A DNA stretch of 8,227 bases, from positions 1 to 8,227 of the forward strand of contig JAFGQJ010000403.1 of the NCBI GenBank assembly GCA_016935715.1, written 5' to 3'. Source of the stretch: Spirochaetales bacterium (lineage in GTDB: Bacteria; Spirochaetota; Spirochaetia; SZUA-6; DRHE01). A model generated the notes under the pieces. The model made no database searches and had not been told where the DNA came from. It saw only the letters and a program-made list of their open reading frames with translations. The position numbers were made by a program, and so were the translations under genes. This document shows positions 1-6,950 of this stretch, piece by piece (position 1 is the first letter of the stretch; each line of letters begins with the position of its first letter).

Positions 1-16
1 ATTTCTTCCCGGACAT
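1..16 (-). CDS. possible start of next operon gene (partial)
   Basis: Directly after the TGA stop of hdrB, with no intervening base, the minus strand reads ATG and then four sense codons (Met-Ser-Gly-Lys-Lys) before the window ends. An abutting TGA-ATG junction fits the tight packing of the rest of the operon. However, the only purine-rich ribosome-binding candidate (GGAG, around 30-35) lies about 15 nt upstream, which is farther than usual. Translation would then depend on coupling to hdrB. Five codons cannot identify a product, and the ATG could be fortuitous. Confidence 0.3.
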
Positions 17-904
17 TCACACCGCTATGAGCTCCAAATCCGGTTTCACTTTATGGGCTCTCAGATTGATCAGCTCCGGATCGGCACCGAGAGCATAGGC
101 GACGAGCTCGGCGATGTGGAATACGGGGATCACCCGTCGATTCCTGTCTTTGCGGCTCAAAAGAAGCTGACCCGTATCGAACTGGGTGAAGCAGGCCGGA
201 CAGGCCACCGAAATGGCCCGCACCCCGGCTTCATTCATCCAGTCGAGTTTCTCCGCCGCAATCTTCAGGCTCTCCTCGTTCCTGCCGGCATTGATGCTGA
301 GAGCCGCCCCGCAGCACATATCCTGGCGGTTGTACTCCACGATCTGCGCTCCCAGGACCTCCAGGATCAGCTCCATGGTCTCCGGCAGGGGGTAGCGGCC
401 GTTGGAGGAATCGTGGTTCATGCTTCCCGCCGGCCGGTAGTAGTGACATCCGTAGTGGGTTCCCACCTTCCACCCGCTGAGAGGCCGCACGACCGATCGC
501 TCGAGACGATCCAGGATCTGCTCCTGCGAGAGCAGGTCGGGGAGATGGAAGATGTGCATATTGCCCTGGTACCTCTTGCCCAGGCGCTCCAGCATCCCGT
601 GGACGAACAGGCGCTTCTTCTCGTCCTGCGCCAGGATGTGGTTGGTTTCCCGCAGCGTGTTGGTGCAGCCGGCGCAGAGGGTCACCACGTCCAGCCCCTT
701 TTCCTCGGTCAGGCAGAGATTGCGGGCCGCCAGGGCCAGCCAGGCATCGAAATGTACAATTTTGAGGCCCGTCGGCGCCGGGCAGCAGCCGAACTTGACG
801 TCCACCAGCTCGATGCCCAGCTTCTGCGCAAGGTAGCGCATGGCGACCTCCATACCCGGATACTTGATCGGAATCACACAGCCGGTAAAAATCGATATCT
901 TCAT
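17..904 (-). CDS. hdrB: heterodisulfide reductase subunit B (HdrB-type, two CCG domains)
   Basis: This 295-residue protein is the catalytic subunit of an HdrABC complex, where a disulfide (CoM-S-S-CoB in methanogens) is reduced at two non-cubane [4Fe-4S] clusters. Both cysteine-rich CCG domains are intact: Cys9, Cys40-Cys41, Cys77 and Cys80 in the first, and Cys153, Cys197-Cys198, Cys235 and Cys238 in the second. Length and cysteine spacing match classical HdrB. No membrane segment or signal peptide is seen, so it is cytoplasmic. It starts at ATG 904, one base after the hdrC stop, with only a weak ribosome-binding site, so coupling to hdrC is likely. The natural substrate in this organism is unknown. 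A bacterium would not be expected to use CoM/CoB, so another thiol, a protein disulfide or a different acceptor is possible. Confidence 0.95.
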   Translation of the reverse strand: MKISIFTGCVIPIKYPGMEVAMRYLAQKLGIELVDVKFGCCPAPTGLKIVHFDAWLALAARNLCLTEEKGLDVVTLCAGCTNTLRETNHILAQDEKKRLFVHGMLERLGKRYQGNMHIFHLPDLLSQEQILDRLERSVVRPLSGWKVGTHYGCHYYRPAGSMNHDSSNGRYPLPETMELILEVLGAQIVEYNRQDMCCGAALSINAGRNEESLKIAAEKLDWMNEAGVRAISVACPACFTQFDTGQLLLSRKDRNRRVIPVFHIAELVAYALGADPELINLRAHKVKPDLELIAV

Positions 905-905
905 G

Positions 906-1370
906 CTACAGTTCCAGTATCTCCTCCAGGCCGGCTTCGCAGAGAATCGAGCGGATCTCGTGTGTATCCGGCCGCTTCAGCGGCTTCAATCCCAGCTGCT
1001 CACGGACCCTGTCGGAATGGGAGGTAGCCCGGACCGACCATCCAGTTTCCGCCATGAGCCTGATGTTGTCCTTGAGCGGCCGCGGGAGGTTCCCCTTCCT
1101 GGCGGCCAGGTTCATGATATGGGTAAGCAGGCCGCTGATCGTAATCTCGTGCGGACAGCGTTCCTGGCAGGCGTGGCAGGTCGTGCAGCACCAAATCTTC
1201 TCGTCGGCCAGAACCTCCTCCTGCTCCCCGTAGAGCATGTAGCGAAGGATGATCTCCCGCGGATTGAAGCCGTCGATCACCTGGGCCACCGGGCAGCTGC
1301 CCGTGCAGATGGCGCACTGCAGACAGCGGTAAAACTCTTCCTTGTCGTACAAATCGAGGGCCTTTGCCAC
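906..1370 (-). CDS. hdrC: heterodisulfide reductase subunit C (HdrC, 2x[4Fe-4S])
   Basis: This 154-residue ferredoxin-like subunit relays electrons from HdrA to HdrB. Two [4Fe-4S] motifs are visible: Cys16/19/22 plus Cys26-Pro, and Cys62/65/68 plus Cys72-Pro. An extra Cys61 sits directly before the second motif. The helical region between the motifs and the C-terminal extension are typical of HdrC. The start is GTG at 1370, chosen because AAGGAG at 1378-1383 lies 7 nt upstream and the cluster motif follows within 16 residues. It lies 34 nt after the hdrA stop, the widest junction in the operon, and ends one base before hdrB. It is soluble: there is no transmembrane segment like those of HdrE or DsrM partners. 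Confidence 0.95.
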   Translation of the reverse strand: MAKALDLYDKEEFYRCLQCAICTGSCPVAQVIDGFNPREIILRYMLYGEQEEVLADEKIWCCTTCHACQERCPHEITISGLLTHIMNLAARKGNLPRPLKDNIRLMAETGWSVRATSHSDRVREQLGLKPLKRPDTHEIRSILCEAGLEEILEL

Positions 1371-1377
1371 TCAAGCG

Positions 1378-1383
1378 CTCCTT
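1378..1383 (-). promoter_or_regulatory. ribosome binding site of hdrC
   Basis: AAGGAG on the minus strand lies 7 nt before a GTG. It fixes the non-ATG start of hdrC and shows that this gene, alone among the operon genes after a >30-nt gap, has its own good initiation signal. Confidence 0.75.
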
Positions 1384-1404
1384 CCCGATCTCTTCGAATC
1401 CACC

Positions 1405-3921
1405 TCAACCCGCCTCCACCGGTATCTTTCTCCTGCGATCCGGCTTGCCGGCGCCGTCCGTACCCGCCCGCTGCTGCCGGCGCTGCTCCGCTATTTTCTC
1501 CCGCTCTCCGAAAACCTTCATGCCGTTTTTGATCTCTTCCTGGCTGACCGTCTTCAGCTTGTTCTTCATGGCCAGGATCTTTTCCTGGAAACGCTGCCCT
1601 TCCGCGGCGCTCACCCAGACCAGCTGCAGGCGCTCCGGATCCAGTCCGCCCTGCTCCATGATCTTGCGCAGTCGGCGAAAACGCTTCTCCGTATGCGTGT
1701 TGGCATCGATATAGTGACAATCGCCGACGTGACAGCCGGAGATCAGCACCATGGCCACCCCCCGGGCGAAAGCCCGTTCCACGAAGCGCGTGGAGACCCG
1801 GCCGGAACACATCGTGCGGATGATCCGCACCTCCGTCGGATACTGCATGCGGCTGACCCCGGCGAAGTCCGCCCCGGCGTAGGAGCACCAGTTGCAGTTG
1901 AAGGCCAGGATCTTCTTGTCGGACTCGTACTCGGTGAAGGCATCGATCTGAGCCAGAATCTGCTCGTCGGTGAAATGCCGCATCGTGATCGCGCCGAACT
2001 GGCACTCCGCTCCGCAGGTGCCGCAGCCCGAGCAGGCGGCTTCCACGACCACCGCCTTCTTGTTCTCATCCAGATAGATCGCCTGGTAGGGACAGACCTT
2101 GGCGCAGGCGCCGCAGCCCGTACAGGCCTCCGCATCCACCCTGGCGGTGATCGCCTCCACCGTGACCTTGCCCCGGCGCATGATGATATTCGCCCGGGCC
2201 GCCGCCGCCGACGCCTGGGTGACCGAATCCTTGATGTCCTTGGGCCCTTCGGCACAGCCGGCCAGAAACACCCCCCGGGTCGAGGTGTCCACGGGCCGGA
2301 GCTTTGGATGGGCCACCATGAAGAATCCCCCGGAGGTCAGCGACAGGGTGAGAAAACGGCGCACCAGATCGCTGCCCGTGCTGGGCTTCAATCCCACCGA
2401 GAGAATCGCCAGCTCCACCTCGATGTCATAGAGCTTGTTCAGCAGGGTGGATTCTCCCACCATCCGGAGGTTGCCGCTCGAAAGCGGAATGATCTCCCCC
2501 GGAAGCCCGTGGATGAACTGCACCCCCGCCTTCTTCGACCTCTGGAACAGATCCTCGAACCCTTTGCCGAAGGCCCGGATGTCGATATAGAAGACCGTGA
2601 TCTGCGTGTCCGGCCAGTGCTCCTTGATCAGCAGGCTGTCCTTGATCGTGTTCATGCAGCAGACGTTGCTGCAGTAGGGATTGGTCTTGCTGGAGCGCGA
2701 GCCGACGCACTGAACGAAGGCCACGGTCTTGGGAACACGGTGATCCGAAGGGCGGATGAGATGCCCGCCGGTCGGGCCGCCGGCGTTGATCATGCGCTCG
2801 AACTCCAGGCTGGTGATCACGTTGGCGGCGCGGCCGTACTGGTAATGGGGGATCTCCCTGGCATCGAAAACATCCACTCCGGTGGCCACGATGATCGTCC
2901 CCACCTGGAAGCTCTCCTCGGTCTCCCGGTCATCGAAATCGATGCAGTTGCGTTCGCAGGCTTCCACGCACTTCTCGCAGACCCGTACTCCCCCCTTGTT
3001 CAGGCACAGGTCCATGTCGATCCGGTAGGTGGCGGGCACCGCCTGGGCAAAAGGCAGGTAGATGGCATTGCGCGTGGCCAGCCCGACGTCGAACTCATTG
3101 GGGGCGAACTGGGGGCAGACCTTGGAACACTCGTCGCAGGCCGAGCAGTCGCCGGTCACGTAGCGGGGATGGTGGCGCACCGTCACGCTGAAGTTTCCTA
3201 CATAGCCCGAGACCTTGGTGACCTCTGTCAGGCTCATCAGCTCGATCCGGGGATGACGGCCCGCCTCTGCCATCTTGGGTGCCAGGATGCAGATGGAGCA
3301 GTCCATGGTGGGAAAGGTCTTGTCGATCTGGGCCATGCGGCCTCCGATCGAGGGCTCCTTCTCGACCAGGATGACCTGATATCCGGAATCGGCAAGGTCG
3401 AGGGCCGCCTGGATGCCCGCCACCCCTCCACCGATGACCATCGCCTTCTGAATGACCGGGATATCCACTTCCTCCTGGGGCTCGAGAAGACGGGCCCGGG
3501 CAACGGACATGCGCACCAGGTCCTTGGCCTTCTCGGTGGCCTCCTTCTTGTCGTGCAGATGCACCCAGGAACAGTGCTCCCGGATGTTGGCCATCTCCAG
3601 CAGGTACTGATTCAGGCCGGCAGCCTGGATGCAGCTGCGGAAGGTCGGTTCGTGCATTCGGGGTGAGCAGGCCGCCACCACGATGCGGTTCAGGCCGTAT
3701 TCCTCGATATCCTTCTTGATCTTCTCCTGCCCCGGTTCGGAGCAGGTGTACAGCAGGTGGTCGGCGAACACGACGTTTTCCAGCTTCGAGGCATGCAGCG
3801 CCACAGCCTCGCAGTCCACCGTGCTGCCGATATTCAGACCGCAGTGGCAGACGTACACCCCTATGCGGGGCTCCGCAGCGGCCAGCTCCTCTTTCTCACT
3901 CGGTTGCGTTTCGCTTGCCAA
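1405..3921 (-). CDS. hdrA: heterodisulfide reductase subunit A fused to MvhD domain (HdrA-MvhD)
   Basis: This 838-residue flavoprotein is the FAD hub of the Hdr complex and the site of electron bifurcation in methanogen homologues. In order it shows: an N-terminal HdrA domain (VCHCG, residues 24-28); a Rossmann FAD motif (GGGVAG, 164-169); an HdrA signature around DCSICILAPKM (207-217); and an inserted ferredoxin domain (Cys259/262/265/269, then Cys306/315/318/322). A CX11CX3CC cluster motif follows (Cys405/417/421/422), then a C-terminal ferredoxin pair (Cys600/603/606/610 and Cys630/633/636/640). Residues about 670-790 form an MvhD/FrhD-type [2Fe-2S] domain (Cys676, 679, 705, 730, 735). A charged tail of about 45 residues ends the protein. 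The start is TTG at 3921, 3 nt after the korC stop, behind a purine-rich AAGGGAAG. No ATG or GTG occurs in frame before residue 89, and the conserved domain begins near residue 20, so a later start is not possible. Confidence 0.95.
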   Translation of the reverse strand: MASETQPSEKEELAAAEPRIGVYVCHCGLNIGSTVDCEAVALHASKLENVVFADHLLYTCSEPGQEKIKKDIEEYGLNRIVVAACSPRMHEPTFRSCIQAAGLNQYLLEMANIREHCSWVHLHDKKEATEKAKDLVRMSVARARLLEPQEEVDIPVIQKAMVIGGGVAGIQAALDLADSGYQVILVEKEPSIGGRMAQIDKTFPTMDCSICILAPKMAEAGRHPRIELMSLTEVTKVSGYVGNFSVTVRHHPRYVTGDCSACDECSKVCPQFAPNEFDVGLATRNAIYLPFAQAVPATYRIDMDLCLNKGGVRVCEKCVEACERNCIDFDDRETEESFQVGTIIVATGVDVFDAREIPHYQYGRAANVITSLEFERMINAGGPTGGHLIRPSDHRVPKTVAFVQCVGSRSSKTNPYCSNVCCMNTIKDSLLIKEHWPDTQITVFYIDIRAFGKGFEDLFQRSKKAGVQFIHGLPGEIIPLSSGNLRMVGESTLLNKLYDIEVELAILSVGLKPSTGSDLVRRFLTLSLTSGGFFMVAHPKLRPVDTSTRGVFLAGCAEGPKDIKDSVTQASAAAARANIIMRRGKVTVEAITARVDAEACTGCGACAKVCPYQAIYLDENKKAVVVEAACSGCGTCGAECQFGAITMRHFTDEQILAQIDAFTEYESDKKILAFNCNWCSYAGADFAGVSRMQYPTEVRIIRTMCSGRVSTRFVERAFARGVAMVLISGCHVGDCHYIDANTHTEKRFRRLRKIMEQGGLDPERLQLVWVSAAEGQRFQEKILAMKNKLKTVSQEEIKNGMKVFGEREKIAEQRRQQRAGTDGAGKPDRRRKIPVEAG

Positions 3922-3924
3922 TCT

Positions 3925-4512
3925 TCACTTCCCTTCCGGGATCGTCCCTTCTGCTTTCCCTAGACCGTGATCGTACCCGGCCTGGAGAGCCAAGAGATTG
4001 AGATCCTCGGTTCCCTTGGGAATCGAATCCAGAACCGCCTTCTTCATGGATTCCAGGCTCACGATCCCCGAAACCGCCGTAACGAATCCCAGCATCACGA
4101 TATTGGCCACGATCACCCTTCCCAGCTTCTCTGCAAGGCCCGTGGCTGGAACCCGGCGGATCCTGAGTGAGCTTCCCCCTGGAAGGGTCTTGACCAGATC
4201 TTCATTGACCAGCACCAGGGCCCGCTCCGCGGTATTGGAGCCGTAGGTACGGGCGGCTTCTTCGGACATCAGGACCAGGACATCCGGCACGGTCACGCGG
4301 GGATAGTCGATCCGGTCCCTGGAAATCACCACATCGGCGCTGCAGGCTCCCCCGCGGGCTTCGGGTCCGTAGCTCTGGGTCATCACGGCGTTCGCCCCTT
4401 CGTGCAGGGTGACCGCCTTGCCGAGGATCATCCCGGCCAGCACGATCCCCTGACCGCCGAATCCGGCCAGGCGGACACCGGTCTTCACCTGTCCTCCGTT
4501 CGCAGCTTCCAT
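3925..4512 (-). CDS. korC: 2-oxoacid:ferredoxin oxidoreductase gamma subunit (KorC-type)
   Basis: This 195-residue gamma subunit belongs to a 2-oxoacid:acceptor oxidoreductase. In this enzyme family the gamma domain helps bind CoA. The family motifs are present: GFGGQG at 17-22 and the SYGPEARGG segment at 47-55. Length is normal for a separate KorC/VorC subunit. The ATG at 4512 overlaps the TGA of korB by one base (TGATG) with AGGA just upstream, which indicates coupled translation. The frame stays open for another 124 codons upstream, but that stretch lies inside korB and shows no gamma-subunit similarity, so the longer version is rejected. The gene ends 3 nt before hdrA. Substrate (2-oxoglutarate, branched 2-oxoacid or another) cannot be told from this subunit. 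Confidence 0.93.
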   Translation of the reverse strand: MEAANGGQVKTGVRLAGFGGQGIVLAGMILGKAVTLHEGANAVMTQSYGPEARGGACSADVVISRDRIDYPRVTVPDVLVLMSEEAARTYGSNTAERALVLVNEDLVKTLPGGSSLRIRRVPATGLAEKLGRVIVANIVMLGFVTAVSGIVSLESMKKAVLDSIPKGTEDLNLLALQAGYDHGLGKAEGTIPEGK

Positions 4513-5396
4513 CACTTCCTGGCCTTGCTCACCACGCAGCTTTCCCACATGTCCATGAAGGTCGGCTTCTCGATATCCACGAACTTGCCCACCGCCACCC
4601 GGCCCTTGAACGGCAGCGCCGTATTCTCCGGATCCAGCTCGGCGGCCAGGTAGGAGTTGTCCCGATAGAAACGCATCAGATCCAGGGCTGAGCCGAGCTT
4701 GTTGCGCCGGGCGTAGCCGGTGGGACAGGGGGATACGATCTCGATGAAGCTGAAGCCCCGTTTGTTCATGCCTTGGATCATCGCATCCCGCATCTCGTAG
4801 GTATGCAGGGCGGTCCAACGGGCCACGTACACCGCACCGGCGGCCTTGGCCATATAGATGAGATTGAAGGGGCGTTCGGCGCAACCGTAGGGTGTCGTGG
4901 TGGTCCGGGCTTCCAGGGGCGTGGTCGGTCCGCCCTGCCCCCCGGTCATGCCGTAGTTGAAGTTGTTGATGCAGATCACGGTGATGTCGATGTTGCGGCG
5001 GGCGGCATGGATGATGTGATTCCCCCCGATTGCAAACAGGTCCCCGTCACCGCTGAATACCACCACTTTCAGCTCCGGATTGGCCAGTTTGAGTCCCGTG
5101 GCAAAGGGAATCGCCCGCCCGTGGGTGGTATGGTAGGTGTCCAGGTTGAGATAGCCGGCGGCTCTTCCCGAGCAGCCTATCCCCGAAACGACCACGGTCT
5201 TGTCGCAGTCGAACTGCCCCTTGTCCAGCGCCCGGACGAAGGCGGTAAAGGCGATGCCGATCCCGCAGCCGGAGCACCAGATATGGGGGATCCGGCCTTC
5301 TTTGAGAAACCGATCGAGTGGATGGTCGCCGTGCCCTTTCTGCCAGCTGCTCTTGTCCGCCTTGAGCTCCTGCCGGGGTACCAGTCTCTCGATCAA
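4512..5396 (-). CDS. korB: 2-oxoacid:ferredoxin oxidoreductase beta subunit (KorB-type, TPP-binding)
   Basis: This 294-residue beta subunit carries thiamine diphosphate and one [4Fe-4S] cluster. The TPP/Mg motif GDGD (116-119) with downstream NN (144-145) and the following GMTGGQ (149-154) are clear. Cluster ligands are probably Cys41 and Cys44 (WCSGCG), Cys75 (GIGCSG) and Cys224 (SPCPTG), the usual four-cysteine pattern. The start is TTG at 5396, overlapping the korA stop by 4 nt (TTGA). A very strong GGAGGAGG lies 7 nt upstream, and the reading frame further upstream is only the korA shadow. Together with korA, korC and korD it makes the four-subunit enzyme that interconverts a 2-oxoacid plus CoA with acyl-CoA plus CO2 and reduced ferredoxin. 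The absence of pyruvate-oxidoreductase-like fusion argues for the KGOR/VOR branch; the exact substrate is open. Confidence 0.94.
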   Translation of the reverse strand: MIERLVPRQELKADKSSWQKGHGDHPLDRFLKEGRIPHIWCSGCGIGIAFTAFVRALDKGQFDCDKTVVVSGIGCSGRAAGYLNLDTYHTTHGRAIPFATGLKLANPELKVVVFSGDGDLFAIGGNHIIHAARRNIDITVICINNFNYGMTGGQGGPTTPLEARTTTTPYGCAERPFNLIYMAKAAGAVYVARWTALHTYEMRDAMIQGMNKRGFSFIEIVSPCPTGYARRNKLGSALDLMRFYRDNSYLAAELDPENTALPFKGRVAVGKFVDIEKPTFMDMWESCVVSKARK

Positions 5397-6556
5397 TGCA
5401 GCGCCTCCTCCACGATCGGCAGCAGCTCGTCGGGGGAGAAGATTCGCCCGCCCATGAAGCCGGCCAGCACCGTCTTCGCCGACCCTTGAGCACATCGCTC
5501 CACCTCGTAGGCGATCTGGCCGCTGTTGATCTCCGCCACCACGAAGGCCTTCACCCTTCCCGCCAGCTCCCGGATCCGCTTCTCCGCGAACGGCCAGACC
5601 GTGATCAGGCGCAGCATGCCGACCTTCAGGCCTCTTCCCCGCGCCCCTTCGACCACTTCGCGGGTGGTGCGCGCCGAGCACCCGTAGGAGACCACGATCA
5701 CCTCCGCATCCTCGGTGTACAGCTCTTCGGTTCGCACGATCTCATCGGCATGGTCGCGAATCTTACGCACCAGCCGCTGCACCAGTCGCTCCTGGGCTTC
5801 CGGGGTGATCACCGGGTAGCCGTATTCGTCGTGGGTCAGGCCGCTGGCATGAATGTGATACCCCTCTCCGGCAAACACCATGGGCGGCACATCCCTCTCC
5901 CCCGGTGAGAAGGGCATGAATCCTCTCTTCGGCGGTTTGCGCCCGCGGCGGGACGCGTGCCCGGGAGACTCCGCGGCGGGGATGGTCACCTTCTCCGTCA
6001 TATGCCCGACCACCTCGTCACTCAGGATCATGACGGGAGTGCGGTAGGTATCGGCCAGATCGAAGGCCTGACAGGTCAGCAGGAAGGCCTCCTGGGGGGA
6101 TTCGGGAGACAGGGCGATTATCTCGTAATCGCCGTGGGAGCCCCAGCGCGCCTGCATCACATCCTGCTGTCCTACCAGGGTAGGCAAACCCGTGGAGGGT
6201 CCTCCCCTCATGATGTTCACCAGCACGCAGGGAGCTTCGAGCATCGCGGCCAGACCGACGTTCTCCATCATCAGGGAAAAACCCGGGCCGGATGTAGCGG
6301 TCATGGCTCTGGCTCCCGCGCAGGAGGCTCCGACCACCGCCGCCATGGAGGCCAGCTCGTCTTCCATCTGGATATAGACGCCGTCCACCTGGGGCAGGCG
6401 CAGGGCCATTCGCTCGGCCACCTCCGTAGCAGGGGTGATGGGGTAGCCGGCGAAAAAGGTGCATCCCGCCGCCACTGCTCCCTCGGCGCAGGCCTCGTCC
6501 CCATTGATGAAATGCGTACCCGTAAGGAGCCTCAGATCTCTCCTGCGCGTCGTCAC
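5393..6556 (-). CDS. korA: 2-oxoacid:ferredoxin oxidoreductase alpha subunit (KorA-type)
   Basis: This 387-residue alpha subunit contains the pyrimidine-binding (PYR) domain and the transketolase C-terminal-like domain. Hallmarks: GYPITPATE (37-45), TSGPGFSLM (88-96), the MRGGPSTGLPT segment (116-126), and LTHDEYGYP (240-248), which is typical of KorA/VorB alpha chains. A C-terminal domain (from about 280) contains the RLITVWPF stretch. A short very basic stretch (about 203-211) lies in the linker. The start is GTG at 6556, overlapping the korD stop as GTGA. GGGGAG (6565-6570) sits 8 nt upstream, and the resulting N-terminus (LLTGTHFINGDEACAEGA) matches the usual beginning of the family. The frame runs open upstream through korD but codes for nothing recognisable there. 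Length is normal for the KGOR alpha subunit. Confidence 0.95.
   Translation of the reverse strand: MTTRRRDLRLLTGTHFINGDEACAEGAVAAGCTFFAGYPITPATEVAERMALRLPQVDGVYIQMEDELASMAAVVGASCAGARAMTATSGPGFSLMMENVGLAAMLEAPCVLVNIMRGGPSTGLPTLVGQQDVMQARWGSHGDYEIIALSPESPQEAFLLTCQAFDLADTYRTPVMILSDEVVGHMTEKVTIPAAESPGHASRRGRKPPKRGFMPFSPGERDVPPMVFAGEGYHIHASGLTHDEYGYPVITPEAQERLVQRLVRKIRDHADEIVRTEELYTEDAEVIVVSYGCSARTTREVVEGARGRGLKVGMLRLITVWPFAEKRIRELAGRVKAFVVAEINSGQIAYEVERCAQGSAKTVLAGFMGGRIFSPDELLPIVEEALH
5404..5411 (-). promoter_or_regulatory. ribosome binding site of korB
   Basis: GGAGGAGG lies inside the 3' end of korA, 7 nt before a TTG codon. It decides the TTG start of korB and suggests the rare start codon is offset by a near-ideal Shine-Dalgarno match. 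Confidence 0.8.
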
Positions 6557-6906
6557 TGACCGGACTCCCCGGGCTCGGAGCTTCGGCGGTGGCGCATCCT
6601 TCTGGAGATCTTCTCGATGTGGATGACGTCCTGTGGTTGAAGGGCCCTGCGTTCGGCTACGGTGCAGTAGATGGCGAACTCGGGACACACGGTCTCGCAG
6701 AAGCTGCAATTGATGCACCGTCCCTCGTGCTTGACACGGGGCGGGTAGTAGCCCTTCTCGTTGAACTCATCGGATTCTTCCAGAACGTCGTTCGGGCAGA
6801 ACTCGATGCAATATTTGCAGCCCTTGCAGCGGTAGGCGATGACATTCACCTTGCCGATCACCACTTCGCGCTTTTCCGCGTCCAAGGGCACACGCCAGAA
6901 GTCCAT
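6553..6906 (-). CDS. korD: 2-oxoacid:ferredoxin oxidoreductase delta subunit, 2x[4Fe-4S] ferredoxin (KorD-type)
   Basis: This 117-residue ferredoxin-like delta subunit carries electrons out of (or into) the Kor enzyme. Two [4Fe-4S] motifs are visible: Cys27/30/33 plus Cys37-Pro, and Cys64/67/70 plus Cys74-Pro, with an extra Cys81 just after the second. A basic, probably disordered C-terminal tail of about 15 residues makes it somewhat longer than many KorD proteins. I choose ATG 6906 (MDFWRVPLD) because GGAG at 6912-6915 is 5 nt upstream and the predicted mRNA start is near 6944. An in-frame GTG at 6933 would add nine residues but has almost no leader and a poor ribosome-binding site. It is the first gene of the operon and overlaps korA by 4 nt. 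The cluster motifs are certain; the start is less so. Confidence 0.92.
   Translation of the reverse strand: MDFWRVPLDAEKREVVIGKVNVIAYRCKGCKYCIEFCPNDVLEESDEFNEKGYYPPRVKHEGRCINCSFCETVCPEFAIYCTVAERRALQPQDVIHIEKISRRMRHRRSSEPGESGQ
6565..6570 (-). promoter_or_regulatory. ribosome binding site of korA
   Basis: GGGGAG lies within the end of korD, 8 nt before the GTG that overlaps the korD TGA. It supports the GTG start and translational coupling of korA to korD. Confidence 0.65.
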
Positions 6907-6911
6907 CACTG

Positions 6912-6915
6912 CTCC
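6912..6915 (-). promoter_or_regulatory. ribosome binding site favouring the korD ATG
   Basis: GGAG stands 5 nt before ATG 6906. It lies just downstream of the inverted repeat at 6923-6946, so a hairpin there would leave it accessible. Confidence 0.5.
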
Positions 6916-6922
6916 ATAGAAA

Positions 6923-6946
6923 GTCTCGAACACGGTATTCCGAGAC
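6923..6946 (-). repeat. 24-bp inverted repeat at predicted transcription start (operator or 5' hairpin)
   Basis: On the minus strand the arms are GTCTCG and CGAGAC, perfectly complementary. They extend by one G-T and one A-T pair to eight pairs around an 8-nt loop. The repeat begins 4 nt after the -10 box and covers the predicted +1, a usual position for a repressor site. As RNA it would be a hairpin at the very 5' end of the korD leader, ending 7 nt before the ribosome-binding site. There is no T-run after it, so it is not a terminator. The repeat is seen directly; its function is inferred. Confidence 0.5.
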
Positions 6947-6950
6947 GCCC

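Noticed and set aside
53..1027. 324-codon plus-strand frame opposite hdrB, and similar plus-strand frames at 840-1532, 4773-5489, 5396-5908 and 5957-6559
   Set aside because: All lie antisense to well-supported genes, show no family motifs and are low-complexity mirror translations.
1371..1404. Possible terminator or internal promoter in the 34-nt hdrA-hdrC gap
   Set aside because: No stable GC hairpin followed by a T-run and no -10/-35 pair is visible; the gap holds only the hdrC ribosome-binding site.
2640..2710. Possible selenocysteine codon in the HdrA CX11CX3CC cluster region
   Set aside because: Some HdrA-family proteins carry Sec, but here the frame is continuous with ordinary cysteine codons and no in-frame TGA.
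1342..3666. 774-codon open frame on the plus strand opposite hdrA
   Set aside because: Its translation is rich in His, Arg, Asp, Gly and Leu with no recognisable domain. It is the antisense shadow of a GC-rich gene whose minus-strand product has full HdrA and MvhD motifs.
4513..4884. Longer korC beginning at about 4884, and likewise longer korB (5681) and korA (6718) frames
   Set aside because: The extensions lie wholly in the preceding gene, have no family similarity, and good starts with ribosome-binding sites exist at the gene junctions.
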